This document shows, piece by piece, positions 1-8,195 of a DNA stretch of 18,365 bases. Location of the stretch: NCBI GenBank assembly GCA_964517355.1, contig CAZFCK010000086.1:1-18365 (forward strand). The letters run 5' to 3'. Position numbers and translations under genes: made by a program. The notes beneath the pieces are model-generated. The model saw only the letters and a program-made list of their open reading frames with translations. It did no database searches and was not told where the DNA came from. Source of the DNA: CAZFCK01 sp964517355 (GTDB lineage: Bacteria; Desulfobacterota; Desulfovibrionia; Desulfovibrionales; Desulfovibrionaceae). The first letter of the stretch is position 1, and the number at the start of each line of letters is the position of its first letter.

Positions 1-44
1 ATTGTTTCAGGGGAGAGCCTTGTTTCAAGGCGAAAATGCGCTAG
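1..44 (+). repeat. Dispersed hairpin repeat, left copy
   Basis: This 44-bp sequence recurs at 18005-18048 in the same orientation with one mismatch (position 14 is A here and G there). Its last 30 bp (15-44) recur perfectly inverted at 11481-11510. It contains a 6-bp stem, GCCTTG/CAAGGC, around a TTT loop at 17-31. The left end of the element is probably cut by the window edge, because the right copy has further hairpins upstream. It is a REP-like intergenic element; no mobility gene is attached. Confidence 0.9.
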
Positions 45-69
45 TCCGAAAATCGCAAATCGAATAAGA

Positions 70-110
70 CCGTTTCCCGTCCGGAATGCCGGCGCGAAGC
101 GCCCCTTTCT
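70..110 (+). repeat. Degenerate 41-bp element paired with 18151-18191
   Basis: It matches 18151-18191 at 33 of 41 positions without gaps. The ends are conserved (CCGTTTCC at the left, CCCCTTTCT at the right), and seven of the eight differences are transitions. It follows the 44-bp repeat at both ends of the window, so both look like parts of one longer, decayed dispersed element. The spacer between the two parts is short here (25 bp) and longer at the right (102 bp). Confidence 0.65.
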
Positions 111-417
111 CCATTGCGAAATGAAAAAGACGAATCGAGAAACGAAGCCCACGTACCGGGTTGAATGATGCCGCGCTTGCCGTGATCGATTGAGGCGTGA
201 TATGAAAGAACAATGGCGGGGGGGCCGTTGCAATCGGTTTATCTGCCCCTTTTTCAGCTTATAGAGGGCGGGTTCCGACAGGCCGGCAGGCTTGCGGAGC
301 GCTCCGGACAACCGTCGGCAGCGCCGGGTGGCCGGTTTGGGCCGCGCTTTTCGCATCGCCCCGGCCGCCGGCATTTTCATTTCGAATTCAGGCGGGATCA
401 TCCGCGTGGAGGCTTTC
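111..417. other. Gene-free leader upstream of vgrG
   Basis: I see no convincing gene here. An open frame continues upstream of the chosen vgrG start, but its Arg/Pro/Gly-rich translation does not look like protein. A weak sigma-70-like pair is possible (TTTATC at 238-243, TATAGA at 260-265, 16-bp spacing). A TTGCA at 228-232 resembles a sigma-54 -12 box, but there is no proper -24 box at the right distance. The promoter of the tip operon is therefore not located with confidence. Confidence 0.4.
408..412 (+). promoter_or_regulatory. Ribosome binding site deciding the vgrG start
   Basis: GGAGG lies five bases before the ATG at 418. No comparable site precedes the upstream ATG at 292, so 418 is the likely start. 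Confidence 0.75.
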
Positions 418-3400
418 ATGTTGCAATCCCAAAAGATGAAGTTCACCTTCGAATCCAAAGCCTCCTCCGAGACGAAATTCTCGGTGGTCCGCTTCAAGGG
501 CGTCGAGGGGCTGAGCACCTGCTACATGTTCACCATCGTGCTGGCCACGGAAGACGCCGACTTCGATCTGCGCGGCGTTTTGGACAGCCCCGCCACCTTT
601 ACCATCCTGCATGAAGAGGGGGACGACCTCCCTTTCCACGGCTACGTCATCAAGTTCGAGGAGCTGCAGCGCAAGGGGAAACTGTGCTTCTACCGCGCTC
701 AACTGGCGCCGCGATTCTGGTGGCTCTCCCTGACGCGCCACAATCAGATCATGCTGGACAAGAGTCTGACCGAAGCGTTGGAGATCGTGCTCAACGACGG
801 CGGATTGACCCCGCGTGATTACCGCCTGAGCCTGCGCGAAAACTATCCCAAGCGCGAGTACATCTGCCAATACGAGGAGACCCATCTCAACTTTGTCAGC
901 AGATGGATGGAATGGGCCGGCATGTACTACTTCTTCGAGCAGGGGCCCGATACCGAGGTGCTGGTCATAACCGACACCCTCGTGAGCCACGACTTCATGA
1001 CCCAGGGCCGGGAAATGGTCTACTCCCCCCCTTCGGGCCTGGAGGGCCCCTACCGGGAGCACATCATCGACCATTTCTATTGCACGCAACGCAAAATGCC
1101 CAACGCGGTGGTGGTGAGGGACTACAACTACGAGACGCCCAATCTCGAACTGCTGGGTCAAGCGGAGGTTTCTCCCACCGGACTCGGCAGCTTCTACCAT
1201 TACGGAGACGGCGTTCTCAGCCCGAGCGAAGCCCAGAAACAGGCCACGCTCAGGGCCCAGGAGCTCAATTGCAAGGAAAAAACCTTTCAGGGCTCCTCCA
1301 CCATCCCCTTTCTGCGCCCGGGCTATCTGTTCACCCTCACCCAGCACTACCGCCAGGAGTTCAACCGCGAGTACATGGTGGTGGAGGTGAAACATGAAGG
1401 CAGCCAGGCTGCCTACATCCGCTCCGGAATGGGCAAGGCCTCAAAGGGGTCCGACTCGGCTCCCGTCTACCAAAACAATTTCACGTGCATACCTGCGGAT
1501 GTCCAGTTCAGGCCGGAGCGCACGCATCAGATGACCCGCATCGGCGGCTACCTCCCGGCGACCGTGGACGCCCACGGCGGGGGGCAGTACGCCCAGGTCG
1601 ACGAACAAGGCCGCTACAAGGTCATCATGCCGTTCGACCTGTCCGGACGCGGACAGGGCAAGGCCTCCGCCTGGATTCGCAAAGCGCAGCCATACACCGG
1701 GGCCGGACACGGCATGCATTTTCCGCTGCACAAGGGCACCGAGGTCGCCCTGGGGTTCGTCGGGGGCAATCCCGACCTGCCCGTCATCGGCGCGGCCCTG
1801 CCGAACCCCAACGTGCCCAGCATCATCAACACCCAGAACCAGACCATGGCCGGCTTTTGTTCCGGCAGCGGCGGCGGGTTGAACCTGGAGGACGCCAAGG
1901 GCCACGAGCGCATGGTCCTGCATTCCGGCAACAACCGCTCGTTCATGAAAATCGGCTCCGGCTCGGACGACGAGATGTGGATGGCCAACGACAACGTCGT
2001 CTCGGCCACCACCTTCTGCAGCACCTGTTTCACGGGCGAATTCGCCAAAGCCGCCTCCATGTGGAAAATCAGCCAGATGTCGGGCGGGCTCAAAACCATG
2101 CTCATCTCCGCAATGATCAAGGACGTTATTTCCAACGCCCCGACCCTGGCGGCGAACATTTACAAGAATTCCACCGGTTCCGGCGACGGGCAGGACAGCG
2201 CCAGCAAGGACCTCGGCTGCGCCTCGACGGCGTTGCAACCCGTCATCGACATGATCGCCGACATCATCACGGACAAGTTCTATGTCGACAAACAGTCCGA
2301 AAAAGCGGCCAACGCCATGAGACAGCTGGCCATCCCCAACGGCTTTTCGAAAAACTACAACGGCAGGTACAATTTCACCATCACCGCCATGGGCGAGACC
2401 AATACCTTCGACCAGATCTCGACCATGACCAAGACGAATTACTACATCCTCAATTCGTCGATCGCCGCCCAGGCCGTGCAGGCCGGCGTCGGCGCAGGCG
2501 TGTCCAACGACCAGGACAGGAAGAAATCAGCCGACCAGGATGGAAGCGGCGGTTTCACGGACAGCGAGACGGGCACGGGCGTCCTGATGGGGGCCACGGC
2601 CGTGGGCTCCGCCGCCGGCATGGCCTACAAACAGCTTAAATGGAAAAAGGAATTCGGCCTGGACAACAATCCGGCCCTGCCGGACACGAAACGCCAGGGC
2701 ATAGGCCTGATTTCCGTCGTCGGCCCCATCATCCTGGACGCCAAACAGGGCGACATCTGCCTGGACACCCGCAAGCAACTCCAGGTGATGGTCGGCGACA
2801 AGATGTCGGTCTGGGGCGACGACATCGCCATAGGCAGCAAAAGCATCGCCCCCAGCGGCCCTTTGACCGCAACCAGCAACTACAGGTTCAACGTCACCAC
2901 TTCCAGGTCCTGCATCCAGGCCTGGGATGGACTGGAGCTCTCCACCGGTGTGCCCGGCACCACGGACTACGAGGAAGTCGGCACGCAACTGCTGCTCAAC
3001 CGGCTCACCAAAACGGCCGATGACGGCATCCGCATCACGGCGAGAAAGAATCACAACATCTTCATCCGGCAGGAACCCGGGAACCCCACCGCCGTGCCGC
3101 CGATCCCGAAAAACGAGCAGGGCATAATCAGCGTCTCCTCGAACAAAACCGTGACGATCAATGTCGGCGAAACGGCGATCACCATCGAGGACGGCAAGAT
3201 CACGATTCAGGCGGCAGGCGACGACGGTATCTCCATCCTCGGCCCGGAGCGGGGAGCCCTCACGCTGGACAACTCCGCCTGCAGCATCCAGCACGGCGCG
3301 CAATTCAACGTCGGGAAGGTCGTCAAAGTGGATACGGGACTTGACGAAGTGCTGAACATCTCCAGCGGAGGCACCACGATCAAAGGCTCTCTGAACGTCG

Positions 3401-3555
3401 GCAACGCCCTCAGGGTGAAAGGCGACGTGGTCTCCATGACCAGTGTGGCGAGCAACCGCTTCGACGAAATAGAAAGCCGGCTGAAAGCGCTCGAACAAAG
3501 CGGCGCGAGCAATGCCGCCGGCGTCTCCTCCGGCGCAGCCCCGGGCGGGGAATAG
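418..3555 (+). CDS. vgrG: Type VI secretion tip protein VgrG with long C-terminal extension
   Basis: VgrG trimers form the spike on the Hcp tube and carry PAAR tips and effectors out of the cell. The 1045-residue product has the N-terminal gp27/late-control-D-like part, with the family segment YEETHLNFVSRWMEWAGMYY around residues 152-171. The gp5-like OB fold follows near 375-410 (DEQGRYKVIMPFD), then the conserved HFPLHKGTEVALGF and GFCSGSGGGLNLEDAKGHER segments. Most VgrGs end about 600-700 residues in. Here, after residue about 520, there is a mainly helical stretch, a Gly/Ala-rich hydrophobic segment at about 718-742, then renewed beta-repeat sequence (about 760-1010, for example TVTINVGETAITIEDGKITI) and a short coiled coil (about 1014-1028). 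It heads a co-directional tip module. The start follows the GGAGG site. The family assignment is secure; the role of the extension is not known to me. Confidence 0.95.
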   Translation: MLQSQKMKFTFESKASSETKFSVVRFKGVEGLSTCYMFTIVLATEDADFDLRGVLDSPATFTILHEEGDDLPFHGYVIKFEELQRKGKLCFYRAQLAPRFWWLSLTRHNQIMLDKSLTEALEIVLNDGGLTPRDYRLSLRENYPKREYICQYEETHLNFVSRWMEWAGMYYFFEQGPDTEVLVITDTLVSHDFMTQGREMVYSPPSGLEGPYREHIIDHFYCTQRKMPNAVVVRDYNYETPNLELLGQAEVSPTGLGSFYHYGDGVLSPSEAQKQATLRAQELNCKEKTFQGSSTIPFLRPGYLFTLTQHYRQEFNREYMVVEVKHEGSQAAYIRSGMGKASKGSDSAPVYQNNFTCIPADVQFRPERTHQMTRIGGYLPATVDAHGGGQYAQVDEQGRYKVIMPFDLSGRGQGKASAWIRKAQPYTGAGHGMHFPLHKGTEVALGFVGGNPDLPVIGAALPNPNVPSIINTQNQTMAGFCSGSGGGLNLEDAKGHERMVLHSGNNRSFMKIGSGSDDEMWMANDNVVSATTFCSTCFTGEFAKAASMWKISQMSGGLKTMLISAMIKDVISNAPTLAANIYKNSTGSGDGQDSASKDLGCASTALQPVIDMIADIITDKFYVDKQSEKAANAMRQLAIPNGFSKNYNGRYNFTITAMGETNTFDQISTMTKTNYYILNSSIAAQAVQAGVGAGVSNDQDRKKSADQDGSGGFTDSETGTGVLMGATAVGSAAGMAYKQLKWKKEFGLDNNPALPDTKRQGIGLISVVGPIILDAKQGDICLDTRKQLQVMVGDKMSVWGDDIAIGSKSIAPSGPLTATSNYRFNVTTSRSCIQAWDGLELSTGVPGTTDYEEVGTQLLLNRLTKTADDGIRITARKNHNIFIRQEPGNPTAVPPIPKNEQGIISVSSNKTVTINVGETAITIEDGKITIQAAGDDGISILGPERGALTLDNSACSIQHGAQFNVGKVVKVDTGLDEVLNISSGGTTIKGSLNVGNALRVKGDVVSMTSVASNRFDEIESRLKALEQSGASNAAGVSSGAAPGGE

Positions 3556-3624
3556 CGGCATGACGGCTTTTGCAAGGGCAAGGACCAACGCCCCAGAAAC
3601 CTTGCCGGGCGCAACCCCTTTTTC

Positions 3625-3628
3625 GAGG
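3625..3628 (+). promoter_or_regulatory. Ribosome binding site for the DUF2169 gene
   Basis: GAGG lies ten bases before the ATG at 3639. That ATG begins the DUF2169-like sequence directly; the open frame upstream to 3570 has no family resemblance. A weak 7-bp inverted repeat (3577-3583 with 3600-3606) lies between vgrG and this site. Confidence 0.55.
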
Positions 3629-3638
3629 TAGCCAATCC

Positions 3639-6416
3639 ATGATCCTGCATACCGACGAACACGTCAGCCTGCTGCACAAAACCTTCGGAATCGCGGGGGA
3701 GCACCGGCTCTGCCTGGTGGCCCTTGCCGGGTTTTCCCTGCAAGAGGGGGCGGGGCTGCTCCCGGACCAGGAACTCTGGACCGCGGCCAGCCAGGCCTTT
3801 GAGCGGGGGCGGAACCTGGACCCCATCATGCCCAAGCCTCTGGCCGAGGTGCTGATGGTCGGCAAGTGCATGCCCCCGGAGGGCCAGCCGGCTACCCACG
3901 TCAGGGTGCTGCTCAAGGTGGGGCCCATCGCCAAGGAACTCGTCGTCTGCGGCGACCGCCGCTTCAGCCAGGATGGGCAGCCGACCCGGCCCGCGCCGTT
4001 CACGTCCATGGATATGGACTGGTCCCGCGCCTATGGCGGAGCCTCGTGCAAGAACTCCGACGGGCGCACTCTGGCTCCGGACGGCTCCCCGGGCGTGCCA
4101 CCCAACGTGGAGTATCCCGGGCAACTGATGCTCAGCGTCAAGGATGCTCCGGAGCCCGCGGGATTCGGACCTCTGGGCGCGTCCTGGCCCTGGCGGCTCA
4201 AGGGGCTCGGCACCTTCAAAGATGACTGGCGCATGACCTGCTGGCCGGGACTGCCCGGGGATTTCGACTTCGGTTATTTCAACCAGAGCCCTGAGGACCA
4301 GCGCTTCCGCGGCGCGTTCGAACCGGGGCAGGAAGTGGTGGTCTGCGGCATGAACGCCGCGCATCCGCGAATCGCCGCCCGGCTGCCTCGGGTCCGGGTG
4401 CGAGCCTTCGCGCTCAGAACTCCGCCCGAAGGGGGCGAGGTCTTTTCCGAGGTCTCCCTGCTGCCCGACACGCTATGGCTTTTTCCCAACGTCATGGCCG
4501 GGGTGCTTATCCATCGCGGCCGCATCACCACGGCCGATGAGGAGTCCTCGGACGTGGTCCGCATCGTGGGCGTGCACGAACCGCTCGACGAGCCGGAAAA
4601 GCCCGCATCCCACTACCGGGAGTGGCCCGCATCCGCTTCGGAAGCGGGGACGCAGGCTCCGGCTCCGGAACTCGCTGCGCCGAAGCCTGCGCCGGCCCCT
4701 GCCCCTCAAGTTCCCCCGCAAACGCCGGTCACGCTTTTTTCCATCGAGGACCAGTCCGCCCTGCAGCAGCACATCGCCGGGGTCCAGGCCGACATCGCCG
4801 CAAAGGAGGCGCTCCTCGACCAACATCTGCTGCGGTTCGGGGTGGAGCGCAAGACCCTGGAATCGGGACTGGAGTCCATGTACTCCGGTTTGCTGGCCGG
4901 ATTGCCGCACCCTTCCGGTCCGGAGACCGACGCGGAGCTGGCGCGGCAGATCGAGGCGCTTTCCTCGGGCATCAGCTCCAAGGAGGAGGAACTGCGGGCA
5001 AAGCTCATGCAGCTGGGCGTCGATCCCGACAACCCGAGGATTCCGAATCCCGTCGCGCCTGAAGCCGGGCCCGGAAACGCGAGCGAGACCATCGAATATC
5101 TCAAGTCCAAGGGCGTGCGGAACGAGGACCTGTTCCAGCAACTGCGCGACCTTGAACGGGAGCATGCCGAACTTCAGGCCGAAAGGGCGGCGTATGACGG
5201 GCAGATGGCCGCGCCGGGGCTGCGCGCGGCCGCCCAGTCAGGGCTCCCCCCCGAGGCCGGGGGCGCTTCCGGAGGCGAATCCTCCGCGTCCGCAAGCCTC
5301 AAACCCGCTGGCCCGGACTCCACGGCCGGGCGGCCCGGCGCACCGCCCCCCGGAGGGGCGGAATCCGGAACGCCGGAGGCAGGGGACCAGAATTTTGCGG
5401 GAGCTCCCAAGGCCGCGGCCTGCCCCGCATCGCCCGGGGAAGTCGAGGCCTGGGCCAAAGAGGGGCGTTCCATGGCTGGCTGCGATCTGAGCGGTTTCAA
5501 CCTGTCGGGCCGGAAGCTGCGCGGCGCTCTGCTGCGGGAGGCCATCCTGGAAGGGGCCGACCTGTCAGCGGCGGACCTCTCCGAGGCCGACCTCTCCGGA
5601 GCCAGGATGGCCGGGGCGAATCTGGCCGGAGCCAGCCTGCGCAAGGTCAACGCCCGCTCCGCCAGCCTGCCCCGGGCCGGACTGCAGCGGGCCGACCTGA
5701 CCCACGCCTGCCTGGCCTTCGCCGACCTCAACGCCGCTGATGCGACCAACGCGGACTTCAGCCACGGCGACTTCAGCCACGCCAACCTTTCCTACGCCGT
5801 GCTCAAGCAAGTCCGGGCCAAAAGCCTGCAGGCCCCCGGGGCCTCTTTTTCGTCCGCCAACCTCAGAGAGGCCGATTTGCAGCAGGCCAGCCTGCTCCAG
5901 GCCGATTTCTCGGCAGCGGACATGACCGACGCCAGCCTGCAAAAGGCCAACCTCCAGGAGGCCATGTTCTACGACGCCACTGCCAGGAATGCGGATTTCA
6001 CCGAGGCGGGCATGGTCAACTCCCGGGCGGACGGCGTCGCGACCTTCCAGGGCGCCAAACTCGTCAAGGCCAATCTGGAGAAGGCCGCCTGGCTCGCTGT
6101 GGACGTTTCCAACGCGGATCTGAGCGCTTGCCGGCTCACGGACGCCAACATGGCCGGCAGCGGCTTCGCCAAATCCCGCCTGGACAAGATCCACGGCCGC
6201 TGGGCAAACCTGGACAAGGCGGATTTCAAGCAGGCCAGCCTCAACACCGCCGACCTGTTCGAGGCCTCGCTGCGCCAGGCGGGCTTGCAGGGCACGGATG
6301 TCAGGGGCGGCAATCTCTACGGCGCCGACCTCTACAAGATCAAGGTCGACCGCAACACCAGGCCCGATGGCGCCAATATCCAGGCAACTTTGCTGGCGGA
6401 CAGGATTAAGACATGA
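3639..6416 (+). CDS. DUF2169 protein with C-terminal pentapeptide repeats (T6SS tip adaptor candidate)
   Basis: The 925-residue product has three parts. Residues 1 to about 315 match the DUF2169 family, with FTSMDMDWSRAYGG at about 122-135 as the clearest signature. A linker follows, rich in Pro/Ala (about 335-365), then charged helical sequence likely to form coiled coil (about 370-530), then Gly/Pro/Ala-rich disorder to about 605. Residues 610-915 are pentapeptide repeats (A[D/N]LxxA pattern, for example ADLSEADLSGA), expected to fold as a right-handed quadrilateral beta-helix. No signal peptide is seen. DUF2169 genes are commonly found beside vgrG and PAAR-like genes and are thought to be adaptors for loading tip cargo; that role is inferred here from position between vgrG and DUF4150. 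The stop overlaps the next start by four bases, so the two pentapeptide proteins are probably made together. Confidence 0.88.
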   Translation: MILHTDEHVSLLHKTFGIAGEHRLCLVALAGFSLQEGAGLLPDQELWTAASQAFERGRNLDPIMPKPLAEVLMVGKCMPPEGQPATHVRVLLKVGPIAKELVVCGDRRFSQDGQPTRPAPFTSMDMDWSRAYGGASCKNSDGRTLAPDGSPGVPPNVEYPGQLMLSVKDAPEPAGFGPLGASWPWRLKGLGTFKDDWRMTCWPGLPGDFDFGYFNQSPEDQRFRGAFEPGQEVVVCGMNAAHPRIAARLPRVRVRAFALRTPPEGGEVFSEVSLLPDTLWLFPNVMAGVLIHRGRITTADEESSDVVRIVGVHEPLDEPEKPASHYREWPASASEAGTQAPAPELAAPKPAPAPAPQVPPQTPVTLFSIEDQSALQQHIAGVQADIAAKEALLDQHLLRFGVERKTLESGLESMYSGLLAGLPHPSGPETDAELARQIEALSSGISSKEEELRAKLMQLGVDPDNPRIPNPVAPEAGPGNASETIEYLKSKGVRNEDLFQQLRDLEREHAELQAERAAYDGQMAAPGLRAAAQSGLPPEAGGASGGESSASASLKPAGPDSTAGRPGAPPPGGAESGTPEAGDQNFAGAPKAAACPASPGEVEAWAKEGRSMAGCDLSGFNLSGRKLRGALLREAILEGADLSAADLSEADLSGARMAGANLAGASLRKVNARSASLPRAGLQRADLTHACLAFADLNAADATNADFSHGDFSHANLSYAVLKQVRAKSLQAPGASFSSANLREADLQQASLLQADFSAADMTDASLQKANLQEAMFYDATARNADFTEAGMVNSRADGVATFQGAKLVKANLEKAAWLAVDVSNADLSACRLTDANMAGSGFAKSRLDKIHGRWANLDKADFKQASLNTADLFEASLRQAGLQGTDVRGGNLYGADLYKIKVDRNTRPDGANIQATLLADRIKT

Positions 6417-7483
6417 ACCGCAGGACAATGACCAGGGAAGAGTTCCTCCACGGAGTCGGCAGGGGCGAATGCATCTGCGGCGTGGATTTGTCGGGGCTGA
6501 ACCTGCAGGGCCTGAACCTGGACGGGATCATGCTCGAGGACGCCAGGCTGTTCCAGGTCGATCTCTCCGGCGCCAGTCTTCGGGGGGCGGTTCTTAGCGG
6601 CGCCTTGCTTTCCGAATCGGACCTGAGCAAAGCGGACCTGCGAAACGCCTCCCTGGCGGGAGTCAGATTCCTTGGCTGCAATTTCCAGGCCGCCCGTCTG
6701 GAGGCCGCCGTGCTGGCGGGCGCATCCCTGGAAAGATCCAACCTCGAAGGGGCGTCGCTGGCCGGAGCGGACCTCTCCCGCGCGGGCTTGGTGGCCTGCA
6801 GCCTGCAACGGGCCTCTCTCGCCAGAGCCAACCTCTTGGGCGCGGACCTGTCCGAATCCAACTTCCTCCAGGCGGATCTTTCCGAGGCCGACCTTTCCGG
6901 GTGCCAATTGACCGGGCAACTATTCCAGGGCGCCATCCTTTGCAAGGCCTTTTTCAGCAACGCGGCGCTGGCCAGGGCCAATTTCAGGGAATGCGACTGC
7001 ACCATGACCCATTTCGACGGCGCCGACCTGCGAGAAGCGCACTTTTCCCGCACCCGCTTGGATCAGGTGGGATGTTCCCAAGCCAATATGGAAGGCGCGG
7101 TCATCGAAAAATGCCATGCCTGGGCGGCACGCTATACCGGCGCCAATCTCAGTCGGGTGCGCGCCAAGGAAAACGAGTTCACCGAGGCCGACTTTTCCGG
7201 CGCCGAGATGCATCAGGCGGTCTTTTCCAAATCATGCCTGGTCAAGGCCAGGTTCATGCGCTCGCGGTTGCGGGAAGCGCAATTGGCGGATACCGACTTG
7301 AAATATGCGGACCTCTCCTATGCGGACATCAGTTACGCCAACCTGGCCGGGGCGAACCTGGACTTCGCCAGGCTGCACCGCACCGGCGGATTGGAATCCG
7401 CCAGAACGGACGGCGCAAGGCTGCGTCTGACCAAGGGGACGGACATGGAAAGGGCCAAGGCCGAGGCCTTCCAGCCCAGCTGA
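6413..7483 (+). CDS. Stand-alone pentapeptide-repeat protein
   Basis: The 356-residue protein is almost entirely pentapeptide repeats from about residue 20 to 330 (for example GADLSRAGLVACSLQRASLA), so it should be a long beta-helical rod. It has no signal peptide or membrane segment. Its ATG overlaps the preceding stop (ATGA) and an AGGA lies seven bases upstream, which indicates translational coupling to the DUF2169-pentapeptide gene. The repeat texture closely resembles the C-terminal part of that upstream protein, so it may have arisen by duplication of that part, or the two rods may pack together. Pentapeptide proteins are also known as gyrase-protecting DNA mimics (Qnr/MfpA), but the T6SS tip setting makes a structural or adaptor role more likely. 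The family call is firm; the function is inferred. Confidence 0.9.
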   Translation: MNRRTMTREEFLHGVGRGECICGVDLSGLNLQGLNLDGIMLEDARLFQVDLSGASLRGAVLSGALLSESDLSKADLRNASLAGVRFLGCNFQAARLEAAVLAGASLERSNLEGASLAGADLSRAGLVACSLQRASLARANLLGADLSESNFLQADLSEADLSGCQLTGQLFQGAILCKAFFSNAALARANFRECDCTMTHFDGADLREAHFSRTRLDQVGCSQANMEGAVIEKCHAWAARYTGANLSRVRAKENEFTEADFSGAEMHQAVFSKSCLVKARFMRSRLREAQLADTDLKYADLSYADISYANLAGANLDFARLHRTGGLESARTDGARLRLTKGTDMERAKAEAFQPS

Positions 7484-7492
7484 GGACATTAC

Positions 7493-7522
7493 CGGGAATC
7501 GCCCCACAAGGGGGCCTTCCCG
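7493..7522 (+). promoter_or_regulatory. Hairpin just upstream of the DUF3540 ribosome binding site
   Basis: CGGGAA at 7493-7498 pairs with TTCCCG at 7517-7522, and CCCC (7502-7505) pairs with GGGG (7510-7513) around an ACAA loop, with small bulges between the stems. It ends four bases before the AAGGAG site. There is no T run, so a terminator is unlikely. It may mark an mRNA processing point or tune translation of the last two tip genes. Confidence 0.45.
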
Positions 7523-7525
7523 TAG

Positions 7526-7531
7526 AAGGAG
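7526..7531 (+). promoter_or_regulatory. Ribosome binding site deciding the DUF3540 start
   Basis: AAGGAG abuts the ATG at 7532 with no spacing, but stands six bases from the in-frame ATG at 7538 and nine from the ATG at 7541. Start 7538 or 7541 is therefore more likely than 7532. Confidence 0.6.
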
Positions 7532-7537
7532 ATGCGG

Positions 7538-8182
7538 ATGATGGCGTCTGTTATGCAATCGGAGAATGCGGCACTCAGGCAGGGGTTGGTGCAGGCCTTC
7601 CGGAATGGAACATTTCTGGTGGCCTGTGACCGCGAGGTCGTCGAGGCCAGGAAGGCGGAATGCTGCCTGCATGAACTCGCCCCCGGCGATCTGGTGCTCT
7701 GCCACGCGCCTCGGGAGGGGCAGGTCTATATTCTGGGCCTGCTGCAGCGCGCGGAACAGGACCGCCCCGCGCGGCTTTGCCTGGAGCGGGGCGTCAGCCT
7801 CACCGCGGCAAGGGGCGAGGTGGTTCTTTCCGCCGACAAGGTGCGCCTGAACGGGCGCAAGGCCCTGGACCTTTCCGGCTCCGCTGTCACGCTAAGCTCC
7901 GAGCGCCAGACGGTCCGCACGGCGGCGCTTTCCCTGACGGCCGGCCTGATCGAGGCCAACATCGGCGCCCTGCGTTGCGCCTGCGGCGCGGCCGAATGGA
8001 CTGCGGACAGGATAATCCAGCGTGTCAAACGCCTCTACCGGGACGTCGCCGATTTCGAGGAAAGCCGCATCGGCCGGCTGCGCCAGATGATCGGCAGGAC
8101 CTTCAGCCTGCACGCGAAACAGGCCGAAATCGTGGCGGAGGAGCGGGTCAAAATCGACGGCGAAAAAATCCACCTCGGATGA
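7538..8182 (+). CDS. DUF3540 family protein (T6SS tip-associated)
   Basis: The protein is about 214 residues and resembles the DUF3540 family found in vgrG/DUF2169/DUF4150 clusters. The N-terminal half has a short beta-rich domain (ELAPGDLVLCHA, then GQVYILGLLQR). Next comes a run of regularly spaced beta-strand-like units (SLTAARGEVVLSADKVRLNG) like those of spike beta-helices. The C-terminus is helical and charged (DRIIQRVKRLYRDVADFEES). There is no signal peptide. Its beta-repeat pattern echoes the end of the VgrG in this window, so a spike-stabilising or adaptor role is plausible but inferred. The PAAR-like gene follows after 13 bases. The biochemical role is unknown to me. Confidence 0.82.
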   Translation: MMASVMQSENAALRQGLVQAFRNGTFLVACDREVVEARKAECCLHELAPGDLVLCHAPREGQVYILGLLQRAEQDRPARLCLERGVSLTAARGEVVLSADKVRLNGRKALDLSGSAVTLSSERQTVRTAALSLTAGLIEANIGALRCACGAAEWTADRIIQRVKRLYRDVADFEESRIGRLRQMIGRTFSLHAKQAEIVAEERVKIDGEKIHLG

Positions 8183-8195
8183 CGGAGGACACGGC

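Noticed and set aside
25..213. Minus-strand 62-codon frame over the left repeat
   Set aside because: It needs a non-ATG start without a ribosome site and reads through the dispersed repeat; it is probably not a gene.
214..232. Sigma-54 promoter for the tip operon
   Set aside because: TGGC and TTGCA are present, but the spacing is three bases too long; with correct spacing the -24 box is only a G run.
213..614. Plus-strand open frame overlapping the vgrG start
   Set aside because: It overlaps the real gene in another frame, lacks a ribosome site and is Arg/Gly/His-rich.
388..1395. Long open frame on the minus strand inside vgrG
   Set aside because: It is antisense to a gene with clear family motifs; its His/Gly/Ala/Val-rich translation has no family resemblance and follows from the GC-rich codon use of the sense gene.
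5565..6428. Minus-strand open frame across the pentapeptide region, regular in appearance
   Set aside because: Its regularity (repeating V-x-G-x-x-Q patterns) mirrors the sense-strand pentapeptide periodicity; there is no start signal and no family resemblance.
5471..7400. CRISPR-like or tandem DNA repeat array
   Set aside because: The repetition is at the five-residue protein level, with variable DNA and no spacer/repeat structure; it is pentapeptide coding sequence.
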